A DNA stretch of 64,000 nt from Polaribacter batillariae (GCF_017498485.1 NZ_CP071795.1:3082501-3146500); one strand, 5' to 3'; positions 18,624 to 28,470 are shown, counted from the stretch's first letter. Numbers and translations: made by a program. The notes: generated by a model from the sequence alone, not told the origin.

Positions 18624-19418
18624 TTAAATTATATAATTAATGTACAAATATACAAACGGAGCAGCAAACAGCAAACTATCTAGCCTGTCTAAAATACCTC
18701 CATGGCCAGGCATAATGTTTCCACTGTCTTTTATATTGGCTTGTCTTTTTAATTTCGACTCTACCAAATCGCCAATTGTACCAATAACAGATACAATTAC
18801 TGCTATTATTAGCCAATTTAAAAAACTAAATTCGGTATTTATTCGGCTAATAACGTAGGCTGTAATCATAGAAAATACAAGTCCTCCTATAAAACCTTCC
18901 TGTGTTTTTTTTGGTGAAACCGATACAAAAAGTTTTCTACGCCCTAAGTTTTTTCCTACTAAAAAAGCAAAACTATCATTTACCCAGATAAGCACAAGTA
19001 TAGAAATCATTAAATAAGGAGAGTAACTTTGGTTATAAAATGGAAGTAAAACCAAAAAACAGATAGAGAAAATAGGGTATCTAATTGTAAAACCTAATTT
19101 AGCTCTTTCGTTGGTAAACGCAATTTCTTTTTTTGCAAATAGTTGATATATTAAATATACAGAAGATAAAATAGTGATGATTAAAATAATATTAATAGCA
19201 TAACTAAAGGGTCTTTTAAGCATTAAAAAAAGGGTAAGCCCAAAAAAAAGATAGGGAACTATATTTTTATTTTGAATCATTTTAGAAAATTCCCAAATGC
19301 ACAAAACACCAAATATAGAGATAAGTGTAATGTAAGATTCCTTTGAAAAAAGAATTGCAACTACAAATATTAAAACGTAAATAATTCCAGAAAAACTCCT
19401 TCTTAAAAGGTTGCGCAT
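18624..19418 (-). CDS. cdsA: Phosphatidate cytidylyltransferase
   Basis: The 264-residue integral membrane enzyme makes CDP-diacylglycerol from CTP and phosphatidic acid. About seven to eight membrane segments are visible. The C-terminal signature runs through IGTIGDLVESKLKRQANIKDS, then PGHGGILDRLDSL, including the catalytic Asp residues. It starts one base after the LUD-domain gene stop and ends 3 bp before psd. Confidence 0.95.
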   Translation of the reverse strand: MRNLLRRSFSGIIYVLIFVVAILFSKESYITLISIFGVLCIWEFSKMIQNKNIVPYLFFGLTLFLMLKRPFSYAINIILIITILSSVYLIYQLFAKKEIAFTNERAKLGFTIRYPIFSICFLVLLPFYNQSYSPYLMISILVLIWVNDSFAFLVGKNLGRRKLFVSVSPKKTQEGFIGGLVFSMITAYVISRINTEFSFLNWLIIAVIVSVIGTIGDLVESKLKRQANIKDSGNIMPGHGGILDRLDSLLFAAPFVYLYINYII

Positions 19419-19419
19419 A

Positions 19420-20004
19420 TTATAAATCTTCTAATAGGAGCAAATATAAGTTTTTTGAGTTACTGTTACCATAGTTTAAAAAATTATCATCATTATTATT
19501 GATATTATAATTCTTTATAGAAGATATGTTGGTTGGTAATGATTTTTTACTGTTTGTTTTTATTCCTGTTAATCCTTGGCCGGTATTTTTAACAAGCTGA
19601 CTGGTTTTTGCATACACAATAAAGTTTTCTGATAGTTCAGATAGCTTTGTACTTTTTAATTGATTGGAAGAAAAAAGAATATCTCCATGATCTGCAATTA
19701 AATGCTCGCAAGTTGTAAAAACGGGTGTATTATTATCGAATTTAGAGGTTGTTTTTATGCTTTTATTTTTAATAAGAGAACCAATACTGCTGTCTAAAAG
19801 TAATAATTCATTCCAATTATTTTCTGTTAAGATTTTATCTAAGCTTTCAGAAATTTCTTCTTCTTTTAGGCAGTAAAGAAATTTACCGCCTTTTTCTATA
19901 AAATTATGCACAAAAAAATCGTCTATAGATAAATCGACCTCTTGTTTTTGAATCTCTTTATCCTCTTTTATGGGAATGTTTAATAGTTTCTTTAAAAAAT
20001 TCAT
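19420..20004 (-). CDS. LUD domain protein (LutC/YkgG-like)
   Basis: The 194-residue protein fits the LUD (lactate utilisation) family. Visible landmarks are FIEKGGKFLYCLKEEE near residue 35, the middle TCEHLIADHGDILFSS and a C-terminal part rich in Asn. Members with lutA and lutB take part in lactate oxidation, but this stand-alone form in the ftsH-cdsA operon of flavobacteria has no established role. It lies 64 bp after ftsH. Confidence 0.75.
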   Translation of the reverse strand: MNFLKKLLNIPIKEDKEIQKQEVDLSIDDFFVHNFIEKGGKFLYCLKEEEISESLDKILTENNWNELLLLDSSIGSLIKNKSIKTTSKFDNNTPVFTTCEHLIADHGDILFSSNQLKSTKLSELSENFIVYAKTSQLVKNTGQGLTGIKTNSKKSLPTNISSIKNYNINNNDDNFLNYGNSNSKNLYLLLLEDL

Positions 20005-20068
20005 TCTTCAATTAAAGAGTTTTTAATTATTCTTCCGTTTTTTTACTGAAGCAATAGTTGTTTCTTCT

Positions 20069-22009
20069 CTACACTTTTTCTTCAGCTTTTTCTTCTACAT
20101 CTAGTGTTTCAAAAGGTCTTTTTCCGAAGATTTTTAATAAATCGTCTTTAAAAATTACTTCTTTTTCTAAAAGTAGTTCTGCTAATGTGGTTAATTTTTC
20201 TTTGTTTTCTGTTAATAATTCGATGGCTCTTACATATTGAGCCTCAATCATTTTAGATATTTCTGCATCAATTTTCTTTGCAGTATCGTCGCTATAAGGT
20301 TTTACAAAAGCATCGTTTCCAGAAGAATCGTAATAAGTAATGTTACCAACTTCGTCATTTAAACCATATACAGTAACCATTGCTCTTGCTTGTTTGGTTA
20401 CTTTTTCTAAATCACTTAAAGCGCCTGTAGAAATTTTATTAAAAATAATTTTTTCGGCAGCTCTACCTCCTAAAGTGGCACACATTTCGTCTAACATTTG
20501 TTCTGTTTGAACAATCATTCTTTCTGCAGGTAAATACCATGCAGCGCCTAAAGATTGCCCTCTTGGTACAATGGTAACTTTTACCAATGGTGCTGCGTGT
20601 TCTAACATCCAACTAACGGTTGCATGACCCGCTTCGTGATATGCAATTACTTTTTTCTCTTTGGGTGTAATTACTTTATTTTTCTTTTCTAAACCACCTA
20701 CAATTCTATCTACAGCATCTAAAAAATCTTGATGATGAATTGCTTTTTTTCCTTGTCTTGCTGCAATTAAAGCCGATTCGTTACACATGTTTGCGATATC
20801 TGCACCAGAAAAACCTGGAGTTTGCTGTGCTAAAAATTCTACATTTACATCGTCTGCCAATTTTAATGGCTTAATATGTACTTCAAAAATTTCTTTACGT
20901 TCGTTTATGTTTGGAAGATCTACATAAATTTGTCTATCAAAACGTCCTGCACGCATTAAGGCACTGTCTAAAACATCTGCTCTGTTGGTAGCTGCAATTA
21001 CAATTACATTGGTATCGGTTCCAAAACCATCCATTTCTGTTAGTAATTGGTTTAATGTGTTTTCACGTTCGTCATTACCCCCAGTCATACTATTTTTTCC
21101 ACGAGCACGTCCAATGGCATCAATTTCATCAATAAAAATAATGGAAGGTGATTTTTGAGCTGCTTGTTTAAATAAATCTCTTACTCTAGAAGCTCCTACA
21201 CCTACAAACATTTCTACAAAATCGGATCCAGATAAAGAGAAAAACGGAACACCAGCTTCGCCTGCAACTGCTTTTGCTAATAATGTTTTTCCTGTTCCAG
21301 GAGGGCCTACTAACAAAGCTCCTTTTGGAATTTTACCTCCTAAAGAAGTATATTTTTCTGGGTTTTTTAAAAAATCTACGATTTCTTGCACTTCTTCTTT
21401 AGCGCCTTCTAAACCAGCAACATTTTCGAACGTTGTTTTAACTTTGGTGTCTTTATCAAATAGTTTTGCTTTCGATTTTCCGATGTTAAAAATTTGCCCA
21501 CCACCAGAACCTGCTGCTCCACCAGACATTCTTCTCATAAAAAATAACCAAATAGCAATAAGAATAATAAATGGTAAAAAGCCAATAAGAGTGTCGAACA
21601 TACTGGTTCTACTCTCGTTTTTTAAATCGTAGTCTAAATCTTTTTCTTTTTTTATTTCTTCTAAATGATTTTCGAAGTTTTGTAAATCACCAAAATTGTA
21701 CTCGTATAAAGAAGCTCCATCTCTATAAAAAGCAGAATTTACCAGTTTTTGATATTTCTGTTTTTTTAACGCTTCTTCTTTAATGAAAATATGGGCTATG
21801 TTTTTATTTACAATAAGAATTTTAGAGATGTCGTTGTCTTTTAAAATTTCGTTAAATTCGTTTTTAGAAATGTTTTTAGTGGCTAAATCTCCACTGCTAA
21901 AAAACTGAAAACCAATTAAAAGCAAAAATATTCCGCCGTAAATCCAATACATGTTAAATTTAAATTTAGGCGTATTGTTAGTATTGTTATTTTTATTAGA
22001 ATCGTTCAT
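20069..22009 (-). CDS. ftsH: ATP-dependent zinc metalloprotease FtsH
   Basis: The 646-residue membrane-bound AAA+ protease has two N-terminal membrane segments (about 21-37 and 138-158) around a periplasmic domain. The AAA domain follows, with Walker A GPPGTGKT (235-242), Walker [12 protein letters not shown] and an SRH region [18 protein letters not shown]. The peptidase zinc site is HEAGH (458-462). It degrades misfolded membrane proteins and regulatory substrates. The gene lies 32 bp after rsfS in the same operon. Length and motifs are complete. Confidence 0.98.
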   Translation of the reverse strand: MNDSNKNNNTNNTPKFKFNMYWIYGGIFLLLIGFQFFSSGDLATKNISKNEFNEILKDNDISKILIVNKNIAHIFIKEEALKKQKYQKLVNSAFYRDGASLYEYNFGDLQNFENHLEEIKKEKDLDYDLKNESRTSMFDTLIGFLPFIILIAIWLFFMRRMSGGAAGSGGGQIFNIGKSKAKLFDKDTKVKTTFENVAGLEGAKEEVQEIVDFLKNPEKYTSLGGKIPKGALLVGPPGTGKTLLAKAVAGEAGVPFFSLSGSDFVEMFVGVGASRVRDLFKQAAQKSPSIIFIDEIDAIGRARGKNSMTGGNDERENTLNQLLTEMDGFGTDTNVIVIAATNRADVLDSALMRAGRFDRQIYVDLPNINERKEIFEVHIKPLKLADDVNVEFLAQQTPGFSGADIANMCNESALIAARQGKKAIHHQDFLDAVDRIVGGLEKKNKVITPKEKKVIAYHEAGHATVSWMLEHAAPLVKVTIVPRGQSLGAAWYLPAERMIVQTEQMLDEMCATLGGRAAEKIIFNKISTGALSDLEKVTKQARAMVTVYGLNDEVGNITYYDSSGNDAFVKPYSDDTAKKIDAEISKMIEAQYVRAIELLTENKEKLTTLAELLLEKEVIFKDDLLKIFGKRPFETLDVEEKAEEKV

Positions 22010-22041
22010 TTTTAATCAATAATATTTTTTTTGAATATTGT

Positions 22042-22410
22042 TTAGGCTGGTTTAATTTCGGTAATTTTAGCATCACCCCAAAGACTTTCTATGTCGTAAA
22101 ATTCTCGTACATGTTTTTGAAAAACGTGCACAACAATATTTACATAATCCATTAAAATCCATTCAGAGTTTCCTTGACCTTCTATATGCCAAGGTTTGTC
22201 TTTAAGTTGTTTGCTAACTACTTTTTGTACGGAACCAGAAATTGCATTTACTTGTGTGTTAGAATTTCCTGAGCAGATTATAAAATAATCGCAAACAGTA
22301 TTTTCTATTTCTCGTAAGTCTAGTAATTGAATATTTTCTCCTTTAACGTCTTCAATTCCTTGAATAATTACAGCGATTAAATCGTCTGTGCTTACATTTT
22401 TTTTTGTCAT
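22042..22410 (-). CDS. rsfS: Ribosomal silencing factor RsfS
   Basis: The 122-residue protein belongs to the RsfS/Iojap family, which binds ribosomal protein uL14 and blocks subunit joining in starvation. Landmarks are DYFIICSGNSNTQVNAI, the WHIEGQGNSEWILMDY segment and VVHVF, followed by YDIESLWGDA. It is the first gene of the seven-gene minus-strand operon; a -7-like box lies about 25 bp upstream. Confidence 0.95.
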   Translation of the reverse strand: MTKKNVSTDDLIAVIIQGIEDVKGENIQLLDLREIENTVCDYFIICSGNSNTQVNAISGSVQKVVSKQLKDKPWHIEGQGNSEWILMDYVNIVVHVFQKHVREFYDIESLWGDAKITEIKPA

Positions 22411-22432
22411 TAATTTTTTTCTAAATTTATCG

Positions 22433-22440
22433 CAAAGTTA
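22433..22440 (-). promoter_or_regulatory. Putative -7 box of the rsfS-ftsH operon
   Basis: Read on the minus strand the sequence is TAACTTTG, a match to the Bacteroidota -7 consensus TAnnTTTG, 22 bp before the rsfS start. No clear -33 TTTG was found at the expected distance, so the call is tentative. Confidence 0.45.
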
Positions 22441-22497
22441 TTATTTTTTTGCGAGTATTTTGTGTAATATTGAACTAGTTTACACATTATTTAACAC

Positions 22498-23229
22498 TTG
22501 AAAATAATCAAACTTAATGCCATTGATTCTACCAATTCTTTTTTAAAGGAAATGGCAACCAACACCAGCGCCGAAAATTTTACAATAGTTGTTGCAGAAA
22601 GCCAAACTAATGGTAGAGGGCAACAAGATTGTGTTTGGTTGTCTGAACCCTTTAAAAACCTAACTTTTAGCGTTTATCTTTCTTTTAGAAAGTTTCAAAT
22701 TAAACATAAAAAAAACTTGCTTTTTGCGGTTTCTTTAGCTGTTTATGAAGCTATAAAAGAAGAAACAGAATTAAGTATTTCTATAAAATGGCCTAACGAC
22801 ATTCTGTCAGGAAACAAAAAAATATGCGGAATTTTAATCGAAAATAGCATTCAAAAAGATAAAATTAAACATGCTGTAGTTGGAATTGGTTTGAATGTAA
22901 ATCAAACAGAATTTTCTAAAATAACCAGTAACGTAAGTTCTTTAAAGTTATTAACTCGACAAAATTACGATTTAGATGTTTTATTAAAAACGATTGTTTC
23001 TAAATTAAAAATAAGAATCGACCAATTAGCGTGCAAAGAGTTCGAAAAACTCGAAGAAGATTATTTAAAAGTGCTATATAAAAAAAACACCCCAACAATG
23101 TTTAAAGATCGTAAAGGTGTTTTATTTATGGGGTTAATTTCTGGAATTTCTAAGGAAGGTTTGCTTCAAATTGAACTGGAAGACGAAACCATTAAAGAAT
23201 TCGGAATTAAAGAAGTGTCTTTCGTTTAA
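22498..23229 (+). CDS. birA: Biotin-[acetyl-CoA-carboxylase] ligase
   Basis: The 243-residue protein has the BirA catalytic domain without the N-terminal DNA-binding domain, so it is a plain biotin ligase. It attaches biotin to the carboxyl carrier subunit of acyl-CoA carboxylases. Motifs include AIDSTNSFLKE, ESQTNGRGQQDCVW (the biotin/AMP loop, GRGQ in place of GRGR) and SIKWPNDI, then a C-terminal SH3-like part. The start is a TTG at 22498: no in-frame ATG lies in the right place, and the family N-terminus KIIKLNAIDSTNS begins directly after it. Confidence 0.92.
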   Translation: MKIIKLNAIDSTNSFLKEMATNTSAENFTIVVAESQTNGRGQQDCVWLSEPFKNLTFSVYLSFRKFQIKHKKNLLFAVSLAVYEAIKEETELSISIKWPNDILSGNKKICGILIENSIQKDKIKHAVVGIGLNVNQTEFSKITSNVSSLKLLTRQNYDLDVLLKTIVSKLKIRIDQLACKEFEKLEEDYLKVLYKKNTPTMFKDRKGVLFMGLISGISKEGLLQIELEDETIKEFGIKEVSFV

Positions 23230-23615
23230 AGTTTTTCGATGTTTTCTGATAAAGTATCTACAAACTTTGTTAATGGTTTTTTAATCATCATAGCCATCAT
23301 TGGATTAAAATCTCCTTCAAATGTAAGCTTTACTTCGGTTTTGTTTTTAGTAATTTCTTTTATATCTGCAGATAAAGTAAAAGGCAATTTACTACTTGCA
23401 GCGCCTAAAGTAATATTAGAATACGGAGTTTTTTCTTTTAAAACCAATCGAATCTCTGGCATTCCTGGCAATCCAAAAATAAAAGATTGACCATCGACTT
23501 CAAATTTATTAATGTTTTCGGGCATAATTTCTTTAAAGTTTTCTAATTTACTAAAAAAAGTAAAAACTTCTTCTGCCGATTTTTCTACAATTACTGTATT
23601 TCCATCTATTTTCAT
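23226..23615 (-). CDS. SRPBCC (START-like) family protein
   Basis: The 129-residue protein has the helix-grip pattern: an N-terminal GNTVIVEKSAEEVFTFFSKLENF and a C-terminal helix with MMAMMIKKPLTKFVDTLSENI. The fold binds small hydrophobic molecules; the ligand is unknown. It overlaps birA tail-to-tail by 4 bp and follows pyrE by 13 bp on the same strand, so it is probably co-transcribed with pyrE, an arrangement often seen in flavobacteria. Confidence 0.82.
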   Translation of the reverse strand: MKIDGNTVIVEKSAEEVFTFFSKLENFKEIMPENINKFEVDGQSFIFGLPGMPEIRLVLKEKTPYSNITLGAASSKLPFTLSADIKEITKNKTEVKLTFEGDFNPMMAMMIKKPLTKFVDTLSENIEKL

Positions 23616-23628
23616 CTTGCTCTTAATT

Positions 23629-24276
23629 TTAATTTTGCGGATTCCATTCGCTTGGGTTCTTTCTCCATTCGTGTAGTGTAATTAGTTCTTTATCAGAAAT
23701 ATAATTACTATCTAGTGCTTGTTCTAATAAATTTTCGTAATTGCTTAAAGTAGATAAACGCACGTTTTTCTCTTTAAAATTTTTATCGGCAATTTCAAAA
23801 CCGTAAGAAAAAATAGCAACCATTCCTTTTACCACTGCACCTGCTTGTTTTAAAGCCGCAACTGCATTTAAACTACTGTTTCCGGTGCTAATTAAATCTT
23901 CGATAACAACTACGTTTTGTCCGCTTTCTAAATGCCCTTCAATTTGGTTTTTACGACCGTGTTTTTTAGGCTCTGGTCTCACATAAATAAACGGTACACC
24001 CAATTCTTGTGCCACCAATATTCCAATGGCAATTGCGCCTGTAGCAACACCTGCAATAACATCTGGTTTACCATAGTCTTGCTCTACAATCTTAGCAATT
24101 TCTTCTTTTAAGAAAATACGAACTGGAGGGTAAGAAAGTGTTACTCTATTGTCGCAATAAATTGGCGATTTCCACCCAGATGCCCAATGAAATGGCGTTT
24201 TTGGGCTCAATTTTATTGCTTTTACTTGCAATAAAAGTTCGGCTGTTTTTTTTGCTGTATCTTTGTTTAAAATCAT
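23629..24276 (-). CDS. pyrE: Orotate phosphoribosyltransferase
   Basis: The 215-residue enzyme forms OMP from orotate and PRPP in pyrimidine synthesis. Landmarks are HWASGWKSPIYCDNR (about 27-41), the ATGAIAIG segment and the PRPP-binding motif VVVIEDLISTGNS. It is divergently arranged with the NUDIX gene, and the promoter box for the latter overlaps the pyrE start. Confidence 0.96.
   Translation of the reverse strand: MILNKDTAKKTAELLLQVKAIKLSPKTPFHWASGWKSPIYCDNRVTLSYPPVRIFLKEEIAKIVEQDYGKPDVIAGVATGAIAIGILVAQELGVPFIYVRPEPKKHGRKNQIEGHLESGQNVVVIEDLISTGNSSLNAVAALKQAGAVVKGMVAIFSYGFEIADKNFKEKNVRLSTLSNYENLLEQALDSNYISDKELITLHEWRKNPSEWNPQN
24258..24265 (+). promoter_or_regulatory. -7 box for the NUDIX gene, overlapping pyrE start
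   Basis: TATCTTTG matches TAnnTTTG and lies 18 bp before ATG 24284. The TTG at 24263 is part of this box, so an apparent earlier start there is unlikely. The box lies inside the first codons of the divergent pyrE, so the two genes may interfere in transcription. Confidence 0.55.
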
Positions 24277-24283
24277 AGCGCAA

Positions 24284-24880
24284 ATGTATAAAGTTTTTGT
24301 AAATGATAAACCAATAATTATTACATCTTCTCAAAAAAAAGAAAATAATTTTCCGGTTCATATTCTTAAGAATACCGTTTCTGAAGAGATTGTTCATAAA
24401 CTAATAAATGGAACAACAAAAGGGATAAATTTATATACGCCAGATGTAGAAAAAGGCTGGCAAGAATTTTTAAATAGCTTTACCATTGTTTCTGCTGCAG
24501 GTGGTTTGGTTTTGAATGATAAAAAAGAAGTACTATTTATCTTTAGAAATGGTATTTGGGACCTACCAAAAGGTAGAATCGAAAAAGGCGAACAAATTAA
24601 AGAAGCTGCTATTAGAGAAGTAGAGGAAGAGTGTGGTATTTTCGGTTTAAAAATTGTAAAACCTTTATTAACAACTTACCATGTTTATTTTCAAGAAGGA
24701 ATAAAATTAAAAGAAACTTTTTGGTTTTTAATGACTTCTAATTATCGTAAAGAATTGGTTCCGCAATTAGAGGAAGGCATTACCAAAGTTGTCTTTAAAA
24801 ATGAAGAAGAAATTCGTAAAGCCTTTAAAAACACCTACAAAAATATAATTTTGGTGTACGATACTTATAAAGAAAGATAG
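24284..24880 (+). CDS. NUDIX hydrolase
   Basis: The 198-residue protein carries a full Nudix box, G-x5-E-x7-REVEEECG, in the segment PKGRIEKGEQIKEAAIREVE around residues 98-117. NUDIX enzymes hydrolyse nucleoside diphosphates linked to another group; substrate unknown. I start it at ATG 24284 (MYKVFVNDKPI), because an upstream TTG at 24263 falls in the -7 promoter box. The N-terminal 70 residues are a separate small domain typical of the flavobacterial form. Confidence 0.88.
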   Translation: MYKVFVNDKPIIITSSQKKENNFPVHILKNTVSEEIVHKLINGTTKGINLYTPDVEKGWQEFLNSFTIVSAAGGLVLNDKKEVLFIFRNGIWDLPKGRIEKGEQIKEAAIREVEEECGIFGLKIVKPLLTTYHVYFQEGIKLKETFWFLMTSNYRKELVPQLEEGITKVVFKNEEEIRKAFKNTYKNIILVYDTYKER

Positions 24881-24898
24881 TTTTCTAAAAAAACCTAC

Positions 24899-24906
24899 TA
24901 TCTTTG
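24899..24906 (+). promoter_or_regulatory. -7 box of the SulP transporter gene
   Basis: TATCTTTG matches the TAnnTTTG consensus and lies 29 bp before the ATG at 24936. A T-rich block (ttttc) about 20 bp upstream could serve as the -33 element. Confidence 0.5.
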
Positions 24907-24935
24907 CCGACTTCAAAAATAGGCGCCAAAATATT

Positions 24936-26828
24936 ATGACTGAATTTATTAAAAAAATAATTCCGAATGCTAAAGACGATGTTTTAGCAGGTATTACTGT
25001 TTCTTTAGCGATGATTCCAGAAGTGGTAGCATTTGCTTTTGTTGCTCAAATTAGCCCAATTGTAGCTTTATTTGGCGCTTTTGTAGTAGGAATTATTTCT
25101 GCACTTTTTGGAGGAAGACCAGGGTTAATTTCTGGTGCTGCTGGTGCTGTGGCTGTAATTTTTGTAACCATGATTCAAGAAGGGCACGCAAAAGGATTGC
25201 TTTTTGATACTCCTGTAGAAAATATGGGGTATTTTTATTTATTAGCAGCCGTAGTTTTAATGGGAATTATACAGGTATTTGCGGGTATTTTTAAACTAGG
25301 AAAATTTGTGCGTTTAATTCCACATCCAGTAATGATGGGCTTTGTAAACGGTTTGGCCATTGTTATTTTTATGGCACAATTGGGCATGTTTAAAGAAAAT
25401 AAAAAAGATTTTTTCGGACAAAATATGCGTAAAACAAAATCTAAAGAGTTAGTATATAATGTTTCGGATAATACAGTAAAAGACATTGCCTCGAATACAG
25501 TTTTGTTTACCATTGAAGGGAATTCAGTAAAAAATAATAGTACAGGCGAAGAAGTATTTTTACTTTCAGATGGTCAAGTTTTTGATGTAAAAACTAAAAA
25601 AGTTGTTTTTAATGCCACTAAAGATGCTTTTTACTCTGTAAAAGATAAAGGGGTTGTAAAAACGACGATGCAAGGAAAAACTTTGTATGTAATGATTGGT
25701 TTGATATTATTAACCATGCTTATCGTTTGGGGTTTACCTAAATTAACGACCAAAGTACCAGCCGCATTAACAGCCATTTTAATTGTAACCTTAATTTCTA
25801 TTTTTAGTGGATTAAACTCCATAAACGTAGGTGATTTTATTAGAGATGGTGGAGGTGCTGGGTTGAATGGTATTGACGAAATTTCTAGTAAATTAAATAT
25901 TTTAGAACTTTGGAGCCACCTTCCTTTTAATTTAGATACCTTAAAATTTATTGCACCTTATGCATTTTTAGCGGCATCTGTTGGTTTAATAGAAACCTTA
26001 ATGACCATGAACCTCGTAGATGAGTTAACAGAATCTCGTGGAAATGGAAATAAAGAATGTCTTGCACAAGGAGCTGGAAATATTTTTAGTGGGCTTTTTG
26101 GCGGAACTGGTGGTTGTGGAATGATTGGGCAAACCGTTATCAATATTAACGCTGGTGGTCGTGGACGTTTATCTGGTGTTATGATGGCGATAACCTTACT
26201 AACTTTTATATTATTTGCAGATAAATATATAGAACAAGTACCCATTGCAGCACTTGTGGGGGTTATGTTTATGATGGTAATAGAAACTTTTGCATGGTCG
26301 AGTTTTAGAATCTTAAAAAAAATACCAGTTTCAGATGCATTTGTACTAATTACTGTTTCTGCAGTTACTGTTTTCTTTGATTTGGCAATCGCAGTTTTTG
26401 TAGGAGTTATCATTTCCGCATTATCTTTTGCATGGACAAGTGCTAAGAAAATTAGAGCTAGAAAGCGTTTTAAAGAAGATGGAACAAAAATTTATGAAAT
26501 TTGGGGGCCATTATTCTTTGGGAGTATTACCGATTTTAATGCAAAATTCGATGTTAAAAACGATCCAGATACGATAGAAATCGACTTTGTGGAAGCACGT
26601 GTTTCTGATCATTCTGCCATAGAAGCCATTTTTGGTTTGGTAGAAAAATACCAAGCTGCAGGAAAAAAAGTAACCCTAAAACATTTAAGTGAAGATTGTA
26701 AAGTTTTATTATACAAAGCTTCGCCAATTTTTGCAGACATAATTATTGAAGATATCGATGACCCAAGATATCATTTAGCAGCAAATCCAGAGAAATTTCC
26801 GAAACCTTTAGGAGATTATAAGTTTTAG
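24936..26828 (+). CDS. SulP family inorganic anion transporter
   Basis: This 630-residue member of the SulP/SLC26 family moves sulfate, bicarbonate or related anions across the inner membrane. The N-terminal membrane part shows SLAMIPEVVAFAFVAQISP (23-41) and the GGTGGCGMIGQT motif. A cytoplasmic STAS-like domain occupies about 530-615. An unusual hydrophilic insert of about 95 residues (about 152-247), rich in short beta-like repeats, sits between two membrane helices. The gene is monocistronic with a visible -7 box. Substrate cannot be told from sequence. Confidence 0.92.
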   Translation: MTEFIKKIIPNAKDDVLAGITVSLAMIPEVVAFAFVAQISPIVALFGAFVVGIISALFGGRPGLISGAAGAVAVIFVTMIQEGHAKGLLFDTPVENMGYFYLLAAVVLMGIIQVFAGIFKLGKFVRLIPHPVMMGFVNGLAIVIFMAQLGMFKENKKDFFGQNMRKTKSKELVYNVSDNTVKDIASNTVLFTIEGNSVKNNSTGEEVFLLSDGQVFDVKTKKVVFNATKDAFYSVKDKGVVKTTMQGKTLYVMIGLILLTMLIVWGLPKLTTKVPAALTAILIVTLISIFSGLNSINVGDFIRDGGGAGLNGIDEISSKLNILELWSHLPFNLDTLKFIAPYAFLAASVGLIETLMTMNLVDELTESRGNGNKECLAQGAGNIFSGLFGGTGGCGMIGQTVININAGGRGRLSGVMMAITLLTFILFADKYIEQVPIAALVGVMFMMVIETFAWSSFRILKKIPVSDAFVLITVSAVTVFFDLAIAVFVGVIISALSFAWTSAKKIRARKRFKEDGTKIYEIWGPLFFGSITDFNAKFDVKNDPDTIEIDFVEARVSDHSAIEAIFGLVEKYQAAGKKVTLKHLSEDCKVLLYKASPIFADIIIEDIDDPRYHLAANPEKFPKPLGDYKF

Positions 26829-26895
26829 GGCTTGTTATAATAAAAAATAATTTTTTGTATTCTTTTCCGTTAATTTCTCCAAACCATTTTTGTTT

Positions 26896-28020
26896 TTATT
26901 TAAATAGTTTCGTATATTCTTTGAATAGATAAATTTTCCCTCTTTTGGCTCCAGTTATTTCATTTAATATTTCTAGTTTTTCGAGTTCTTCAATCAACTT
27001 GTAAACGGAAGGTAACGATAAACCTGTCAATTCTTTAACTTTTTGGGCATTTATAATTGGTCGTTGGTAAAGATGGTTTAAAATCAATTGTGCATTATGC
27101 GATCGACTTCCTAATGTTTGTAGTTTAATTTCAACTTCTTTTTGTAGTTTTAAAATACTATCAAATGTATCTATTCCGTTTTTTGCTGTTTCTATTACTC
27201 CAACTAAAAAGAATTTGAACCATTGACTCAAATCATTTTTCTCTCTAACTTTTGTTAGATTATCATAATATAACATTCTGTTTCTTTCAAAAAAATCAGA
27301 GAGATAGAGAATAGGTTTTTTTAATATTCCTTTCTCAACTAAATACAACGTAATCATTAATCTACCTACTCTACCATTACCATCCAGAAAGGGGTGAATA
27401 GTTTCAAATTGATAATGTATCAATGCTATTTTAAGTAAATCAGGGAAAAATGATTCAATATTATGGGCGAAATTTTCTAAATCACCCATATACTCATTAA
27501 CACTTGTGTGAGTTGGTGGAACAAATGTAGCATCATTGATACTTGCTCCTCCTATCCAATTTTGACTACTCCTAAACTCTCCAGGAAGTTTATGTTTTCC
27601 TCTTACTCCTTGTAGTAGTATTTTGTGGGTTTCCCTTATCAATCGAGAAGAAAAAGGTAGCTTTTCTAAATTTTTGATAGCAGAATTTAATGCTTCTATA
27701 TAATTTTGTACTTCTTCCCAATCATCTCTTTTTTCATCATTTACATCTTCTTTATCTAATAAAGCATCTTCTATATTCGTTTTTGTCCCTTCAATTTTAC
27801 TTGATTGAGTTGCTTCTTTTAAAACGTGCATACTGATAAATAAATCGATATTTGGAATGTATTCAGAATACATATCAAGTCTTCCAAGTTGTCTGTCTGC
27901 TTGACTTAAAAGAGTTAATACCTCCATATCGTCAATAGTCCATTGTTGATTTATTTTAGTAGGCTGAAAGCTTTTATGAGTTCCTTGGTTTATATAATTA
28001 CCAGATTTGAATGTTTTCAT
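26896..28020 (-). CDS. Fic family protein (class II AMP-transferase type)
   Basis: The 374-residue protein has an N-terminal Fic_N domain, the central Fic motif HPFLDGNGRVGR (209-220) with catalytic His209, and a C-terminal winged-helix segment (about 305-370). The inhibitory motif SSKIEG (73-78) lies before the Fic core, as in class II Fic proteins, so the enzyme is self-inhibited by Glu77. Fic enzymes add AMP to hydroxyl groups of target proteins. The target is unknown. Stand-alone, no antitoxin gene beside it; a truncated restriction gene lies upstream. Confidence 0.93.
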   Translation of the reverse strand: MKTFKSGNYINQGTHKSFQPTKINQQWTIDDMEVLTLLSQADRQLGRLDMYSEYIPNIDLFISMHVLKEATQSSKIEGTKTNIEDALLDKEDVNDEKRDDWEEVQNYIEALNSAIKNLEKLPFSSRLIRETHKILLQGVRGKHKLPGEFRSSQNWIGGASINDATFVPPTHTSVNEYMGDLENFAHNIESFFPDLLKIALIHYQFETIHPFLDGNGRVGRLMITLYLVEKGILKKPILYLSDFFERNRMLYYDNLTKVREKNDLSQWFKFFLVGVIETAKNGIDTFDSILKLQKEVEIKLQTLGSRSHNAQLILNHLYQRPIINAQKVKELTGLSLPSVYKLIEELEKLEILNEITGAKRGKIYLFKEYTKLFK

Positions 28021-28167
28021 TTTTTATTTAAGTATATACTTAAACAAAGATACCCCTTAATTAAGAATATCGCAAAAATATTAAATAAGAAAGGTTGTAA
28101 ATTAAATATATGCTTAAATTCTTAATTATTGAAAGGTGCTATTTAATGTTACCCAACTGCTTTTATA

Positions 28168-28470
28168 TCAAAACCACTTAATTTTGTCGATTTCAAAATT
28201 ATCAATTCCACCTAAAATTTGTTTGTGAAAAGTTCCAATCGAGTTATTAATCGATTTATCAATTGGACGATTAATTTCAGTTTTAATCAATGTTTCTTCA
28301 TCTAAATCATTGAATTTAGCATCAAACGTTAGCTTTATGGTGTCAATTTTATTTTTATAAAATTTCTTTTTGCTTACATTGGCTTTCGTTTTTAAATAAG
28401 AATTATGAAGATTTTCTATGCAAGATAAAAGATGTTCATCTGAAATATAACTTAAATATGTGTTTGTCAT
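28168..28470 (-). pseudogene. N-terminal remnant of an Eco47II-like restriction endonuclease
   Basis: The frame gives 100 residues starting MTNTYLSYISDEHLLSC, with a later INNSIGTFHKQILGGID stretch. From memory of the family this resembles the first 100 residues of Eco47II-type (GGNCC-cutting) endonucleases, which are normally about 230 residues. The frame then stops, before the catalytic region, and no matching methyltransferase gene lies nearby. I therefore call it a truncated relic. It could also be a small hypothetical gene; only a search would settle it. Confidence 0.55.

Noticed and set aside
24263..24283. Upstream TTG start for the NUDIX gene
   Set aside because: The TTG lies in a TAnnTTTG promoter box, and the family N-terminus begins at ATG 24284.
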